A stretch of DNA of 64,000 nucleotides from Mycolicibacterium litorale (GTDB lineage: Bacteria > Actinomycetota > Actinomycetes > Mycobacteriales > Mycobacteriaceae). A model generated the notes under the pieces. That model worked only from the letters and a program-made list of their open reading frames with translations, was not told the origin of the DNA and did not search any database. Shown piece by piece: positions 1 to 7,783 of this stretch (position 1 is its first letter; every line of letters starts with the position of its first letter). Made by a program: the position numbers and the translations under genes. The stretch is taken from assembly GCF_014218295.1 (NCBI RefSeq), contig NZ_AP023287.1:5570150-5634149 (forward strand), in the 5' to 3' direction.

Positions 1-427
1 TCCCGGCGCCGACCGTCCGTTGCACCGACAGCTGATCGATCAACTGCTGCGGGGAAGCCGCGGTCAGCACCGCCGCGAACTGACCGTCACGCCCGCTCAT
101 GTAGTTCATCGCCGCGATCTTGTCGACAGCGGTCTGGTAGGGCTTCAGCTGGGAGTTCGCGAGCTCCAGTGCCGCCATGTCGGCGCGGTGACGGTCAACG
201 GCCGCTGCCTGCGCGGCCAGTGTGGCGTCGGCTTCGCGCTGAGCTGCAGTGACGGCCTCGCGGCTCTGCACCGCCCGCTGGGACAACTCGTTGAGCTCGG
301 ACAACGCATCCGCGGCGGGGTCCGCATTGACGTTCCCCATCGGCATGGCCATCGAGGTGGAGAGCATCAGGACGGCCGTCGCAGAAGCGCACACCGTTCG
401 TCGAAGCGAGCGGCGCACCCGGGTCAC
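1..427 (-). CDS. NlpC/P60-type peptidoglycan hydrolase, N-terminal part only (runs off the window)
   Basis: The gene enters from beyond base 1, so only about 142 residues are visible. A GTG at 427 starts it, with an AAGGA-like site upstream. An arginine-rich start and hydrophobic stretch form a signal peptide, followed by NADPAADALSELNELSQRA and a long Ala/Gln/Glu-rich coiled coil. It then reads IAAMNYMSGRDGQFAAVLTA and SPQQLIDQLSVQRTVGAG. This layout matches the N-terminal coiled coil of mycobacterial NlpC/P60 endopeptidases of the Rv2190c/RipA type, which cleave peptide stems in the periplasm. The catalytic Cys-His domain would lie outside the window, so the enzymatic assignment rests on the N-terminal pattern. 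No other reading frame in this stretch codes convincingly. Confidence 0.72.
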   Translation of the reverse strand, partial: MTRVRRSLRRTVCASATAVLMLSTSMAMPMGNVNADPAADALSELNELSQRAVQSREAVTAAQREADATLAAQAAAVDRHRADMAALELANSQLKPYQTAVDKIAAMNYMSGRDGQFAAVLTAASPQQLIDQLSVQRTVGAG

Positions 428-570
428 GCTGATTCTCAGGATCCTTGGCTCGAGGACCGATCGCGGCCCGGCTGTCGATGTCCTCGGCAAGGCTACGAAC
501 TGACACCGGCGATGTCCACTCCTCCTGCAGTGGTCCTGGACGGGCCGACGAGGCCGAGAGTTCCCGGCGT

Positions 571-788
571 TCAGGTGGCCATCGCGGGCGGATCATCGTC
601 GGGAGGTAACGAGGCGGCGGTTTCGTTCATGCCGACGGCGAGTTCACGGGTCGCCAGATTTCGCACGAACTCACCGGTGGCGTCGATATTGGAGACGCCG
701 AGGCGAGCCCGACGATCGCGTTGAACGGGTCGTGTGGCAGACCGGTGCCGTCGGCTGTGCGATAGAAGTGAGCGTCCGGGCCCGCCAT
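571..788 (-). pseudogene. Flavin reductase-like (DIM6/NTAB) gene remnant
   Basis: Two pieces of one protein family lie in two frames. The first, from an ATG at 788, reads MAGPDAHFYRTADGTGLPHD then PFNAIVG, the usual start of mycobacterial flavin reductase domain proteins. In the next frame it continues as VSNIDATGEFVRNLATRELA and VGMNETAASLPPDDDP, which belongs about 40 residues further into the family. The linking segment (normally PRPIGW...NLAPYSFFN) and the C-terminal half are missing. I infer an internal deletion with a frame change and a truncated end. Codon use is like the surroundings. The bases on either side (428-570 and 789-955) hold nothing else I recognise. Confidence 0.6.
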
Positions 789-955
789 GCACCTCTCCAA
801 ACCTGCATCGACTGCCACGCGCTCAGCGTCGCGGGGACCATCTTGGGCTGTCCCGCAGCGCCGAAGGCAACGTCCCACGTCGACATCCATGAGGAAGTGG
901 CGGTGGTGAGAAGCGGGCGGGATGGCTGTGCGTCCGAGTGGGTACCCCCCAGCCC

Positions 956-1948
956 ATGCCAGACACGAAACCCCGCAACGAGAATTCGGACGATCCCCGT
1001 CCCGTCGTCATCTTCGCCCCACTGCCGGTTCTCACCGTGACGGTCGAGGACCGTTCGGGGGCGGACGACATCCACGTTCACGCTGGGGGCCAAGGTGTCT
1101 GGCAGTCGCGCATGATGTCCTCCCTCGGGGTGCCGGTCGTGCTGTGCTCGGCGCTCGGCGGGGAGACGGGCGACGTGCTCGGGCACCTGCTGCCCGTCAA
1201 CGACGTCACCGTGCGTGCCGTGCCGGTCAGCGCACGCAACGGCTCGTACGTCCACGACCGCCGCACGGGCAGCCGGGAGATCGTCGCCGAGGCCGCCGGC
1301 AGCCCGCTGGACCGCCACGAGCTCGATGCGCTCTACGAACTGACCCTCACCGAGGGGCTGACCCACGGCCGAGTCCTTCTGTCCGGACCGCAGGAGGACA
1401 ACGTGGTGCCCGCTGACATCTACCGACGGCTGTCCACCGACCTGGGCGCCAACGGGTGCAAAGTGGCCGCCGACCTCTCGGGTGAGCGGCTCGAAGCGGT
1501 GCTCGCCGGCAAACCCGACCTGATCAAGGTCAGCCACGAAGAGCTCCTCGACGATGGCCGTGCGAAGTCGGAAGATGCCGAGGATCTGGTCGCGGCCATG
1601 CGCTCCATGCGAGACGAGGGCGCGGGCACGATCGTGGTGTCGCGTTCCGGGTCGGCGCCGGCCCTGGCCCTCCTCGACGACCGTGAGCCCGACGGCGATG
1701 GGACGCGGGGCGGTGACATCCTCGAGATCTGCATGCCGGCGTTGGAACCGGCGGATTCGGCGGGCGCCGGGGACTCCATGACCGCGGGCATCGTTTCCGC
1801 GCTGGCGCTCGGTCGGCCGCTGCGCCGGGCGTTGCAGATCGGAGCGGCCTGCGGCGCGCTCAACGTGGTGCGGCACGGGCTCGGTACCGGCGGCGCGCGG
1901 GCCGTCGAGACGCTCGCCGAGCGGGTGGAGCTGCACCCATGGAAGTAG
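956..1948 (+). CDS. PfkB-family carbohydrate kinase (phosphofructokinase/ribokinase-like)
   Basis: A 330-residue protein of the ribokinase/PfkB fold, which phosphorylates a sugar or related hydroxyl with ATP. The N-terminal part has the substrate-side HAGGQGVWQSRMMSSLGVPV segment. The C-terminal part has the second PfkB signature, PADSAGAGDSMTAGI, in which GAGD holds the catalytic aspartate. The usual DTxGAGD threonine is replaced by serine, which is tolerated in the family. The exact substrate cannot be read; the sequence is closest in style to 1-phosphofructokinases. A GTG at 938 would add six residues; ATG 956 is preferred. The gene ends 28 bases before surE on the same strand and probably shares its transcript. 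Confidence 0.8.
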   Translation: MPDTKPRNENSDDPRPVVIFAPLPVLTVTVEDRSGADDIHVHAGGQGVWQSRMMSSLGVPVVLCSALGGETGDVLGHLLPVNDVTVRAVPVSARNGSYVHDRRTGSREIVAEAAGSPLDRHELDALYELTLTEGLTHGRVLLSGPQEDNVVPADIYRRLSTDLGANGCKVAADLSGERLEAVLAGKPDLIKVSHEELLDDGRAKSEDAEDLVAAMRSMRDEGAGTIVVSRSGSAPALALLDDREPDGDGTRGGDILEICMPALEPADSAGAGDSMTAGIVSALALGRPLRRALQIGAACGALNVVRHGLGTGGARAVETLAERVELHPWK

Positions 1949-1976
1949 CACCGACGGAGACCGAGGAGGTTGAGGC

Positions 1977-2762
1977 GTGCCACGGGCACTGGTGACCAAC
2001 GACGACGGAATCGACTCCCCTGGTTTGCATGCTCTGGTATTGGCGGCGGTGGAGGCGGGGTTGGACGTGATCGTGGCCGCCCCGGCCGAGCAGGCCAGCG
2101 GTGCGAGCGCCGCGCTGAGCGCGGTCCGCCGCGACGGCCACACGGTCGTCGAGCAGCGTGAGCTACCCGGCCTCGACGTCGAGGCGTGGGCAGTCCACGC
2201 CCAGCCGGGACACATCGTCGCCGCCGGGCTCAACGGTTGGTTCGATCCGCGTCCGGACGTCGTGCTGTCCGGAATCAACCACGGCGCCAACGTCGGTCGG
2301 GCTGTGCTGCACTCCGGCACCGTCGGTGCGGCGCTCACCGCCAAGATCAGCGACACCCGCGCGCTGGCGGTGTCACTGGACGTCGCCCTGCACCCCACCG
2401 GCGAGCGGCACTGGAAGACCGCCGCCGGCCTGGTCGCACCGGTGCTGGAGCTGTTGTTCGACGCGCCCCATGGCACGGTGCTGTCCCTGAACGTTCCGGA
2501 TCGGCCGGCGGCGGAGGTGGGCCCGCTCCGTCACGCGCGGCTGGCGCGGGGTGGAGCGGTGCAGACGCGGGTCGAGGAGGTCCGCGATGGTGGCGTCCGC
2601 TTGAGCGAGGTCGAGGTGTCCGACAAGCCGGAAGAGGACACCGACAGCGCACTGCTGGACGCGGGGCATCCGACGCTGACCGAGCTGCGGTCGGTCGAGG
2701 CGGACGAGGGCGACCTGGTGCGAAAGTGGTTGTCGGAGAGAGCCGGGGGTGGATTCGGGTAG
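1977..2762 (+). CDS. surE: 5'/3'-nucleotidase SurE
   Basis: A 261-residue SurE family phosphatase that removes phosphate from nucleoside monophosphates in a divalent-metal-dependent way. The metal-binding NDDG motif sits at residues 8-11 (VTNDDGIDSPG), and the second signature SGINHGANVGRAVLHSGTVG includes the conserved asparagine. Length fits the family (about 250-270). Translation starts at GTG 1977, downstream of a GACCGAGGAGG purine-rich site. It follows the PfkB kinase closely, suggesting a small nucleotide/sugar-phosphate operon. The next gene, at 2792, is convergent. Confidence 0.92.
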   Translation: MPRALVTNDDGIDSPGLHALVLAAVEAGLDVIVAAPAEQASGASAALSAVRRDGHTVVEQRELPGLDVEAWAVHAQPGHIVAAGLNGWFDPRPDVVLSGINHGANVGRAVLHSGTVGAALTAKISDTRALAVSLDVALHPTGERHWKTAAGLVAPVLELLFDAPHGTVLSLNVPDRPAAEVGPLRHARLARGGAVQTRVEEVRDGGVRLSEVEVSDKPEEDTDSALLDAGHPTLTELRSVEADEGDLVRKWLSERAGGGFG

Positions 2763-2791
2763 GAGACGTCTCCGGCGGGCAGACCGGACCT

Positions 2792-3238
2792 CTAGAGTCG
2801 GATGAGCTCGAACAGTGGGATAGCCCGCGACGTCCGGGCCTGGTACTGAGCGAACACAGGTGCGATCGAGACGAGCTTGTCGAAGGTGGCTTCGCGCTCC
2901 GCGCCGACCAATTCACGGGCACTGACCTGGTATGCCTCGGCGCCGACTTCGATGCGGGCGGTCGGCGTCGCCCGCAGATTGTGTACCCAAGCAGGATGCT
3001 TCGGCGCGCCGGCATAGGCGCCGACGATCAGCATTCTGTTGTCGAGTCTGACGTACGCCAGCGGTGACAATCTCGGTTCCCCGGACTTGGCGCCGATGGT
3101 GTGCAGAAGCAGGACCGTGTCGACGCCGTGGGCGAGAACGCTGCCACCGTTGGCCCGGAAGTCCCGGATCACATTTTGGTTCAGGTCGTGCACGTATGCG
3201 GCGTCGGACACGAACTTGTCCATATCGAATTCGCTCAT
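2792..3238 (-). CDS. Deazaflavin (F420)-dependent nitroreductase-family protein
   Basis: About 148 residues, matching the mycobacterial Ddn-like family (nitroreductase/quinone reductase family, split beta-barrel). These proteins use reduced F420 to reduce quinones or nitro compounds at the membrane face. Typical family text is LLLHTIGAKSGEPRLSPLAY, then IVGAYAGAPKHPAWVHNLRA followed by TPTARIEVG. ATG 3238 (MSEFDMDKFVSD) is chosen over an in-frame start at 3277 because it matches the family's length and N-terminus. It is convergent with surE, 29 bases apart. The physiological substrate is unknown. Confidence 0.85.
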   Translation of the reverse strand: MSEFDMDKFVSDAAYVHDLNQNVIRDFRANGGSVLAHGVDTVLLLHTIGAKSGEPRLSPLAYVRLDNRMLIVGAYAGAPKHPAWVHNLRATPTARIEVGAEAYQVSARELVGAEREATFDKLVSIAPVFAQYQARTSRAIPLFELIRL

Positions 3239-3479
3239 CGTCGTTGTGAGCAGCGGATCTCTCGCTTCTATTCCCATCGATTGCTCGGCGTCAGCCGGAT
3301 GCCGATCGGTCGTGGTGGGTGCAGGTCAGCGGGATCTACCTACCGGCGGCGATCGTGTCGAGCATGGCGATGTTCTCGAACACCCCGCACCAGATGCGGT
3401 GCAGTACTCGGCCGAAGTGATTGCTGCCGGCGGCTGCGCCGAACGGTGCAGCCGGAAGCGACGTTGGATCCTCCGAAGG

Positions 3480-3766
3480 ATGTGTTGAACTGCTCGTCGT
3501 CGTCGCCGGCGGTAGTGAAGACGAGCCGATGACCGCAGCGCGGGCGGCGGCGTTCGGCGTTGGGATCGACGTCGGCACACCCCGACACGAGGCGGCGGCA
3601 GTGGCCGACGCCGTACGACAGGTACTGCGGGGTCCGTCCTACCGCACGCGCGCCGCGATTCTTGCCCAGCGGTACCGCGCCTGCGATCCGGTCGCTGCGG
3701 ATACTCGAACTCATCGACCAGACCGAGTCAGCCACGACCGTCGTCGCAATCTCTCGTATCGAATGA
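3480..3766 (+). pseudogene. Glycosyltransferase C-terminal fragment with a frameshift
   Basis: One frame reads ELLVVVAGGSEDEPMTAARA then AAFGVGIDVGTPRHEAAAVA and DAVRQVLRGPSYRTRAAILA followed by QRYRACDPVA. This is the usual C-terminal helix pattern of MGT/UGT-type (GT1) glycosyltransferases, where a GVG segment is followed by a variable-helix block and a YR-terminated helix. The natural continuation RILELIDQTES is in the next frame, so a one-base shift occurs near 3700. The N-terminal two thirds are absent. I infer a decayed gene end. The bases 3239-3479 hold nothing else recognisable. Confidence 0.45.
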
Positions 3767-3782
3767 CTGCAAGCGTCGGAGG

Positions 3783-4058
3783 TCAGGGGCGCGGGTAGAC
3801 ACCGGTCAGCGTGCCGCGAGCGATCCCGTGCCGGCGTATCGCCTGCAGGACTCGGTCTTTGGTCTTGATGGTGTCAGGCACCGGATTGTTCAGCGCGATC
3901 ACGTGGAAGCGGTAGTGGTGGCGACCGTGGCCGGGTATCGGGCGCTGTCCTGAATATCCCTGCCCGAGCGCTGTTTTGATGAATCTGATACCGGTGCCGC
4001 TGGTGCCATTCGCCGCTGCGCAGATCAAAAGCGTTACGACGTAGATCCTCCGCGCCAT
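3783..4058 (-). pseudogene. YbhB/YbcL-type (PEBP family) C-terminal fragment
   Basis: A 91-codon open frame whose last 55 residues, GYSGQRPIPGHGRHHYRFHV then IALNNPVP and ending GIARGTLTGVYPRP, match the C-terminal half of PEBP-like proteins (Raf kinase inhibitor-like). There the PPxGHGxHxYxFxVxALD motif and a terminal G.L.G.Y are characteristic. Family members are about 150-180 residues; the N-terminal half, including the D-P-D-A-P ligand-site region, is not here. The first 35 residues look unrelated. It could be expressed as a short protein, but a truncated remnant beside another remnant is more likely. Confidence 0.55.
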
Positions 4059-4419
4059 GCCATCAGGCTGACCTGGGGCATCGCTGGGGCATTCCTCTTC
4101 CGTTGTCCGCGGCCCGGCGGTCGAAGGCGGCCGCCATCACCAGCACCGGCCACGCCTCCTTGGCCGAACGACCGGTTTCTCTCAGCGCTCGAAACCTCGA
4201 GTCGAACTGAATCACCTGTCCCGGCGGATGCTGGAGTCGCCCGGCCATCCCGGCAGATGGTGCGGGCGATCGGGACGTCGTCGGCAGGTCCCGGATGTCG
4301 ATTCCAGGCGCATATCGAGATCTAGGGAGACGCTCTCGTATCGGAATAGTCTGGATCGGCGCTCGGATAGCAGCTGCTGATCGCTCCGTAATCGCCGTAA
4401 TGATACGATCGCGTACACT
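4059..4419. other. Intergenic stretch without a recognisable gene
   Basis: About 360 bases between the PEBP fragment and the TetR gene. Open frames exist on the minus strand but none resembles a known family, and they run into the antisense of the TetR gene. The last 100 bases before 4420 are less GC-rich (for example the GATACGATCGCGTACACTAT segment) and probably hold the TetR promoter and operator. This stretch may be further debris of the decayed region that starts at about 3.2 kb. Confidence 0.4.
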
Positions 4420-5037
4420 ATGGGGATGGAACCGATACGCACCGCGCGCGGTAGACAGCGCGCCGACGCGATACTCGACGCAACGCTGCAGTTGCTGGCG
4501 GAGGTGGGGTACGACCAACTAACGATCGATGCGGTGGCCGGACGCGCGCGATCGAGCAAGACCACCATCTACCGCCGTTGGCCCGACAAATCCGCACTCG
4601 TCTGTGCAGCACTGGTTTCGGCGTCCGAGCGACACCCGGAAATGCAGGCGGGGGCGCGTGAACTGCGGTCAGACCTCTTCGCACTGACCGGCATCTTCGC
4701 CAAGATCGCCGACGGTGAGGATTCCCGTGCGTTCGCCAGTCTGCTCGCCGCCGCTCAACAGGACGAGACGATCGCGACGACGATGCGGGTAACCGCAGTC
4801 CAGCCGCGCCGGCGCGACTGTCGCGACGTCGTCCAACGTGCCATCGGCCGCGGTGAACTGCACGATCCGAAATTGGCGGATGTCCTCTTCGACCTGGTGA
4901 TGGGTCAGACAATGGTGCGGTTCCTGCTTCTCGCCGACGGTTTCGACGAAGCTCGGCAGGCCGACTTCGTCGACCGCACCCTCATTCCGGCGCTCACCGC
5001 GTACGACGGGAAAGTCCATGACGATGGCGATCAGTGA
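4420..5037 (+). CDS. TetR/AcrR-family transcriptional regulator
   Basis: A 205-residue regulator. The N-terminal helix-turn-helix is clear: ILDATLQLLAEVGYDQLTID then AVAGRARSSKTTIYRRWPDK, with the KTTIYRRW recognition helix typical of the subgroup with a TetR_C_11 ligand domain. The C-terminal part includes VLFDLVMGQTMVRFLL, typical of that domain. A small open frame overlaps its 3' end, and a DUF1772 membrane protein gene follows on the same strand, a likely target. The ligand is unknown. Confidence 0.88.
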   Translation: MGMEPIRTARGRQRADAILDATLQLLAEVGYDQLTIDAVAGRARSSKTTIYRRWPDKSALVCAALVSASERHPEMQAGARELRSDLFALTGIFAKIADGEDSRAFASLLAAAQQDETIATTMRVTAVQPRRRDCRDVVQRAIGRGELHDPKLADVLFDLVMGQTMVRFLLLADGFDEARQADFVDRTLIPALTAYDGKVHDDGDQ

Positions 5038-5161
5038 ACCCACCCTCGAGCAGGACGGAAGAGGCATCGCCGAGCTGCTCTGGACCGAGGGGACCGGCTC
5101 GCTCGCGGTGCTCGCCCACGGGAGCGCCGGCAGCGTCGATGATGCACTTCGCACCCGATGA
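5018..5161 (+). CDS. Small open frame of unknown function, 47 codons
   Basis: ATG 5018 lies inside the end of the TetR gene and reads MTMAISEPTLEQDGRGIAEL then LWTEGTGSLAVLAHGSAGSV up to TGA at 5161. Overlapping starts of this kind are common for translationally coupled actinobacterial genes and codon use is GC3-rich. I recognise no family, and it may be the truncated beginning of a lost gene between the TetR regulator and the DUF1772 gene. The bases 5162-5279 show nothing further except the ribosome-binding site of the next gene. Confidence 0.25.
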   Translation: MTMAISEPTLEQDGRGIAELLWTEGTGSLAVLAHGSAGSVDDALRTR

Positions 5162-5279
5162 CTTTGTCGTCTGCCTCCACACTCTCACCTACTCGCGCAG
5201 GCACACGGGTGTCGGCGTCGTCACCGTACAAGACCACCCTCAAAGCGGTGCCCTCCGCTGAATTGGAAGGAAACTCGAC

Positions 5280-5732
5280 ATGCTGATACCTCTCGACGTG
5301 AGCGGGTGGCTGATGGCCCTGTTCGGCGGGCTGTTCAGCGGTGCCATTTTCATCGTCGCCGTCGAACGGGTGCACTTGTGGCGGCGCATGCCGACCGAGC
5401 AGTACGTCGTCGACTTCCGCCGATCCCTGTACCGACTGGATCCGCTGGTGCCGATCCTGGGCGTGCTGAGCGCCGTGGCTGCGGTCTTCTTCGCGTTGGG
5501 CTCCGAGGGTCGGCCTGCGATGCTGGCCTGGATCGGCGTCGCACTGATTTCACTGGTCATGGTGGCGTCCGTGACGCTCGCCGAACCCATGAACTCGAAG
5601 TTCCGGCGGCTGCCAGAAGGCCAAATCCCCGAAGGCGTCGAAAGGACACGCATCAACTGGCGCCGCTTCCACATCGCGCGCACCGTAGTAGCGCTCGCAG
5701 CGTTGGCCTGCCTCACCGCTGCGGTTGCCTAG
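5280..5732 (+). CDS. DUF1772-family integral membrane protein
   Basis: A 150-residue membrane protein with about four hydrophobic segments (roughly residues 8-28, 53-74, 78-100 and 130-150). It has the family's mid-region YRLDPLVPILGVLSAVAAVF, and the PMNSKF turn corresponds to the PxN motif in DUF1772/anthrone-oxygenase-like proteins. A good ribosome-binding site (GGAAGGA) precedes ATG 5280. It follows a TetR gene on the same strand, a common pairing in mycobacteria, so I infer regulation by that TetR protein. Its reaction, if any, is unknown. Confidence 0.8.
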   Translation: MLIPLDVSGWLMALFGGLFSGAIFIVAVERVHLWRRMPTEQYVVDFRRSLYRLDPLVPILGVLSAVAAVFFALGSEGRPAMLAWIGVALISLVMVASVTLAEPMNSKFRRLPEGQIPEGVERTRINWRRFHIARTVVALAALACLTAAVA

Positions 5733-5957
5733 GTACTTCCACAACAATCAACCCTCACGTTCGACGGATCAAAGTCTGGCGTTGGCAATCGGGATGGCAT
5801 GATCGAGAAGGGTCAGTGTCGAACACGAGGCATAGATTTCGGATCGTGCCTGGCCATTTCGGCCTTCAGTCGGCGTCGTGTGATTGCAGAACCTCCACCC
5901 GGGAAGTGACGCCACGCCACCGCACGCAGGCCTACGCAAATCTCCTTTCGTGTCCAT

Positions 5958-5997
5958 TGGACATTGGGGTTGAGAAATGGACTTCAGACTTGAGAAG
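5958..5997. repeat. Two tandem 20-bp units (copy A of a dispersed repeat)
   Basis: Units TGGACATTGGGGTTGAGAAA and TGGACTTCAGACTTGAGAAG lie head to tail. A second pair with the same design is at 8075-8114. The best shared block (5978-6001 versus 8095-8118) matches 22 of 24 bases. Tandem units of about 20 bp are a known feature of IS21-family transposon ends, so a relic end is possible, but no transposase gene is nearby. The rest of 5733-6129 holds no gene I can support. Confidence 0.6.
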
Positions 5998-6129
5998 CCA
6001 CCAAGCGTCTGTAGGTTCTCACCCCCGGATGCATCCGGCCGCGGCTCAGACCTGCGACGGTTTGGCTTGCTCACGGCGATCAAGCCAGCACTGCCAGGAG
6101 AGCCGGGGTAGGTGGCGGTAGTGGCTCAC

Positions 6130-6711
6130 TTATCCGAGCGTGCTGATGGCGACGTCCACACTGCGCGCGAGCGCAGCGCGGTCGGGACGAACCTTGGCGG
6201 TCACCAGAAGGCCGCTCAAACACGCCACCAGGAAGTCAGCCAGGCTCGCCGGATCACACGACGGGTGGAGGTACCCGAGGGCTGAAGCACGCGTCAAGGC
6301 CGCCTCGAATGCATTCCTGTTGGCGTCCATGACGTCTCGCGCAGTCTGTCCCGTGATTTGGTCATGGGGCAAACGCTCGCAGACGGCGTTGACCAGCATG
6401 CAGCCCCTCGGCGCCGGGCCCTCGATCGCGACGTCGATCCGCGCGAGCAGGGCGGCGCGCAGTGTGGTTCGCAGGTCATCACCTCGTTCCAGTGCGGTCA
6501 CCATCTCCGAGGCCGCCAGCTCGAGGTAATGCGCAAGCGCGGCCCGGTAAAGACCGTCCTTACTGCCGAATGCTTGATAGATCGATCCCCGCCCGAGTCC
6601 GAGTGCCGTGGTGAGGTCCGACATCGACGTCGCCTCGTAGCCACGCTCCCAGAACACGTTCATCGCCTTGTCGACGGCGGCGCCGATGTCGAACTGTCGC
6701 GTTCCGGCCAT
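6130..6711 (-). CDS. TetR/AcrR-family transcriptional regulator (divergent pair)
   Basis: A 193-residue regulator starting at ATG 6711 (MAGTRQFDIGAAVDKAMNVF). The helix-turn-helix is DLTTALGLGRGSIYQAFGSK, and the ligand domain includes APRGCMLVNAVCE, the GC(M/L)xxN pattern of the TetR_C subgroup that often controls redox or drug-response genes. An upstream in-frame ATG at 6732 would place the start against the palindrome, so 6711 is preferred. It is divergent from the lipoprotein gene with a 12-bp palindrome between them, so autoregulation and control of that gene are likely. Confidence 0.88.
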   Translation of the reverse strand: MAGTRQFDIGAAVDKAMNVFWERGYEATSMSDLTTALGLGRGSIYQAFGSKDGLYRAALAHYLELAASEMVTALERGDDLRTTLRAALLARIDVAIEGPAPRGCMLVNAVCERLPHDQITGQTARDVMDANRNAFEAALTRASALGYLHPSCDPASLADFLVACLSGLLVTAKVRPDRAALARSVDVAISTLG

Positions 6712-6733
6712 AACTGCTACCGTACCAATCATG

Positions 6734-6745
6734 GACCGATCGGTC
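6734..6745. promoter_or_regulatory. Palindromic operator between divergent TetR and lipoprotein genes
   Basis: GACCGATCGGTC is a perfect 12-bp palindrome lying between the two start codons, next to a TATAAG-like -10 element for the rightward gene. Short palindromes of this type are classic TetR-family operators. The position suits simultaneous repression of both genes. Confidence 0.55.
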
Positions 6746-6772
6746 ACGTATAAGGGTGCGGTGGTCGAACTC

Positions 6773-7783
6773 GTGTTGGCGCGCAGCACCGTTCATGGCT
6801 GGCGGCGAATCGCCACCGCCGTATCCGCCGCCGCCGCGCTCGCCCTGACGGGTTGCGCAGCGGCCAACGCCGACACCCCGGGCAGCGCGCCGGGATCGGA
6901 TAGATTGCCGGACCTCGTCATGATCGAGCGGCCCGGCCTGTACCCCGAAGGCGTCGAGTGGGACGCGAAACGTCAACGCTTCCTTGTCAGCTCAGCTGCC
7001 GATGGCTCGGTGACCGCCGTGCACGACAACGGAACACTGAGCACCCTCGACTCCGGCGAGGGACTCACCAGCACCCTCGGCACCTATATCGACGAAGACC
7101 GCGACCGCCTGCTGGCCACCGTCGCCGATTTCGCCGCCGTCGAAGACGCGACTCAACCCGGGGAGGCGGCGCTCGCGATCTACGACCTGACGACTGGTCG
7201 GCGTACGGCACTTGTGCCGCTCGCCGGGCTACGCCCACACAGGCGACACCTTGCTAACGACGTCACCGTGGACGCTATCGGCAACGCCTACGTCACCGAT
7301 AGCCTCACATCCGCGATCTACAAGGTGACACCAGACGGGCAGGCGAGCGTGTTGGTCGAAGATCCGCGCTTGGGAAGCTCCAACGGACTGGGACTGAACG
7401 GCATCGAGTACGACCCTCGCGGGTTCCTTTTCGCCGCCGTCGCAGGCACGCATAAGCTGTTCCGCATCCCGGTTGACAACCCCACCAACATGACCGAGGT
7501 CGTACTCCCTGAACCCATCAGCATCGACGGAATCACCCGGAAACCGAACGGAAACCTAGTCGTGGCAGCCCCGTTCACCCCCGCGGTCATCACACTCTCA
7601 ACCTCGGACGACTGGACGTCAGCTCAAATCGTCGACAAGGTAGCCGTTGCTGCGACCGACACGACCACCAATACCACGGTTCGCGGCGGTGCGCTCTACG
7701 CGATCAACGCGCACTTCGCGCAGATGCACGAACCGAAGCCGGTCCAAGCGTTCGAGATCTTCCGAGTCGGAACCGTCAACTGA
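6773..7783 (+). CDS. Secreted SMP-30/gluconolactonase-like beta-propeller lipoprotein
   Basis: About 336 residues. The N-terminus WRRIATAVSAAAALALTGCA is a lipoprotein signal peptide with an LTGC lipobox, so the mature protein is lipid-anchored outside the membrane. The body has six-bladed propeller signatures: GLYPEGVEWDAKRQRFLVSS, then NDVTVDAIGNAYVTDSLTSA and IDGITRKPNGNLVVAAPF. These match the SMP-30/gluconolactonase/LRE group (lactonase or sugar-binding fold). GTG 6773 is preferred to ATG 6731 because the latter would put the operator palindrome inside the gene. It is divergent from, and probably controlled by, the adjacent TetR protein. The substrate is unknown. Confidence 0.72.
   Translation: MLARSTVHGWRRIATAVSAAAALALTGCAAANADTPGSAPGSDRLPDLVMIERPGLYPEGVEWDAKRQRFLVSSAADGSVTAVHDNGTLSTLDSGEGLTSTLGTYIDEDRDRLLATVADFAAVEDATQPGEAALAIYDLTTGRRTALVPLAGLRPHRRHLANDVTVDAIGNAYVTDSLTSAIYKVTPDGQASVLVEDPRLGSSNGLGLNGIEYDPRGFLFAAVAGTHKLFRIPVDNPTNMTEVVLPEPISIDGITRKPNGNLVVAAPFTPAVITLSTSDDWTSAQIVDKVAVAATDTTTNTTVRGGALYAINAHFAQMHEPKPVQAFEIFRVGTVN

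Noticed and set aside
671..2476. 601-codon minus-strand open frame
   Set aside because: It lies antisense to the pfkB-like and surE genes, has Arg/Pro/Ser-rich composition and no family features; a GC-driven shadow.
4063..4518. 151-codon minus-strand open frame upstream of and antisense to the TetR gene
   Set aside because: No family resemblance and half of it is antisense to a clear TetR gene.
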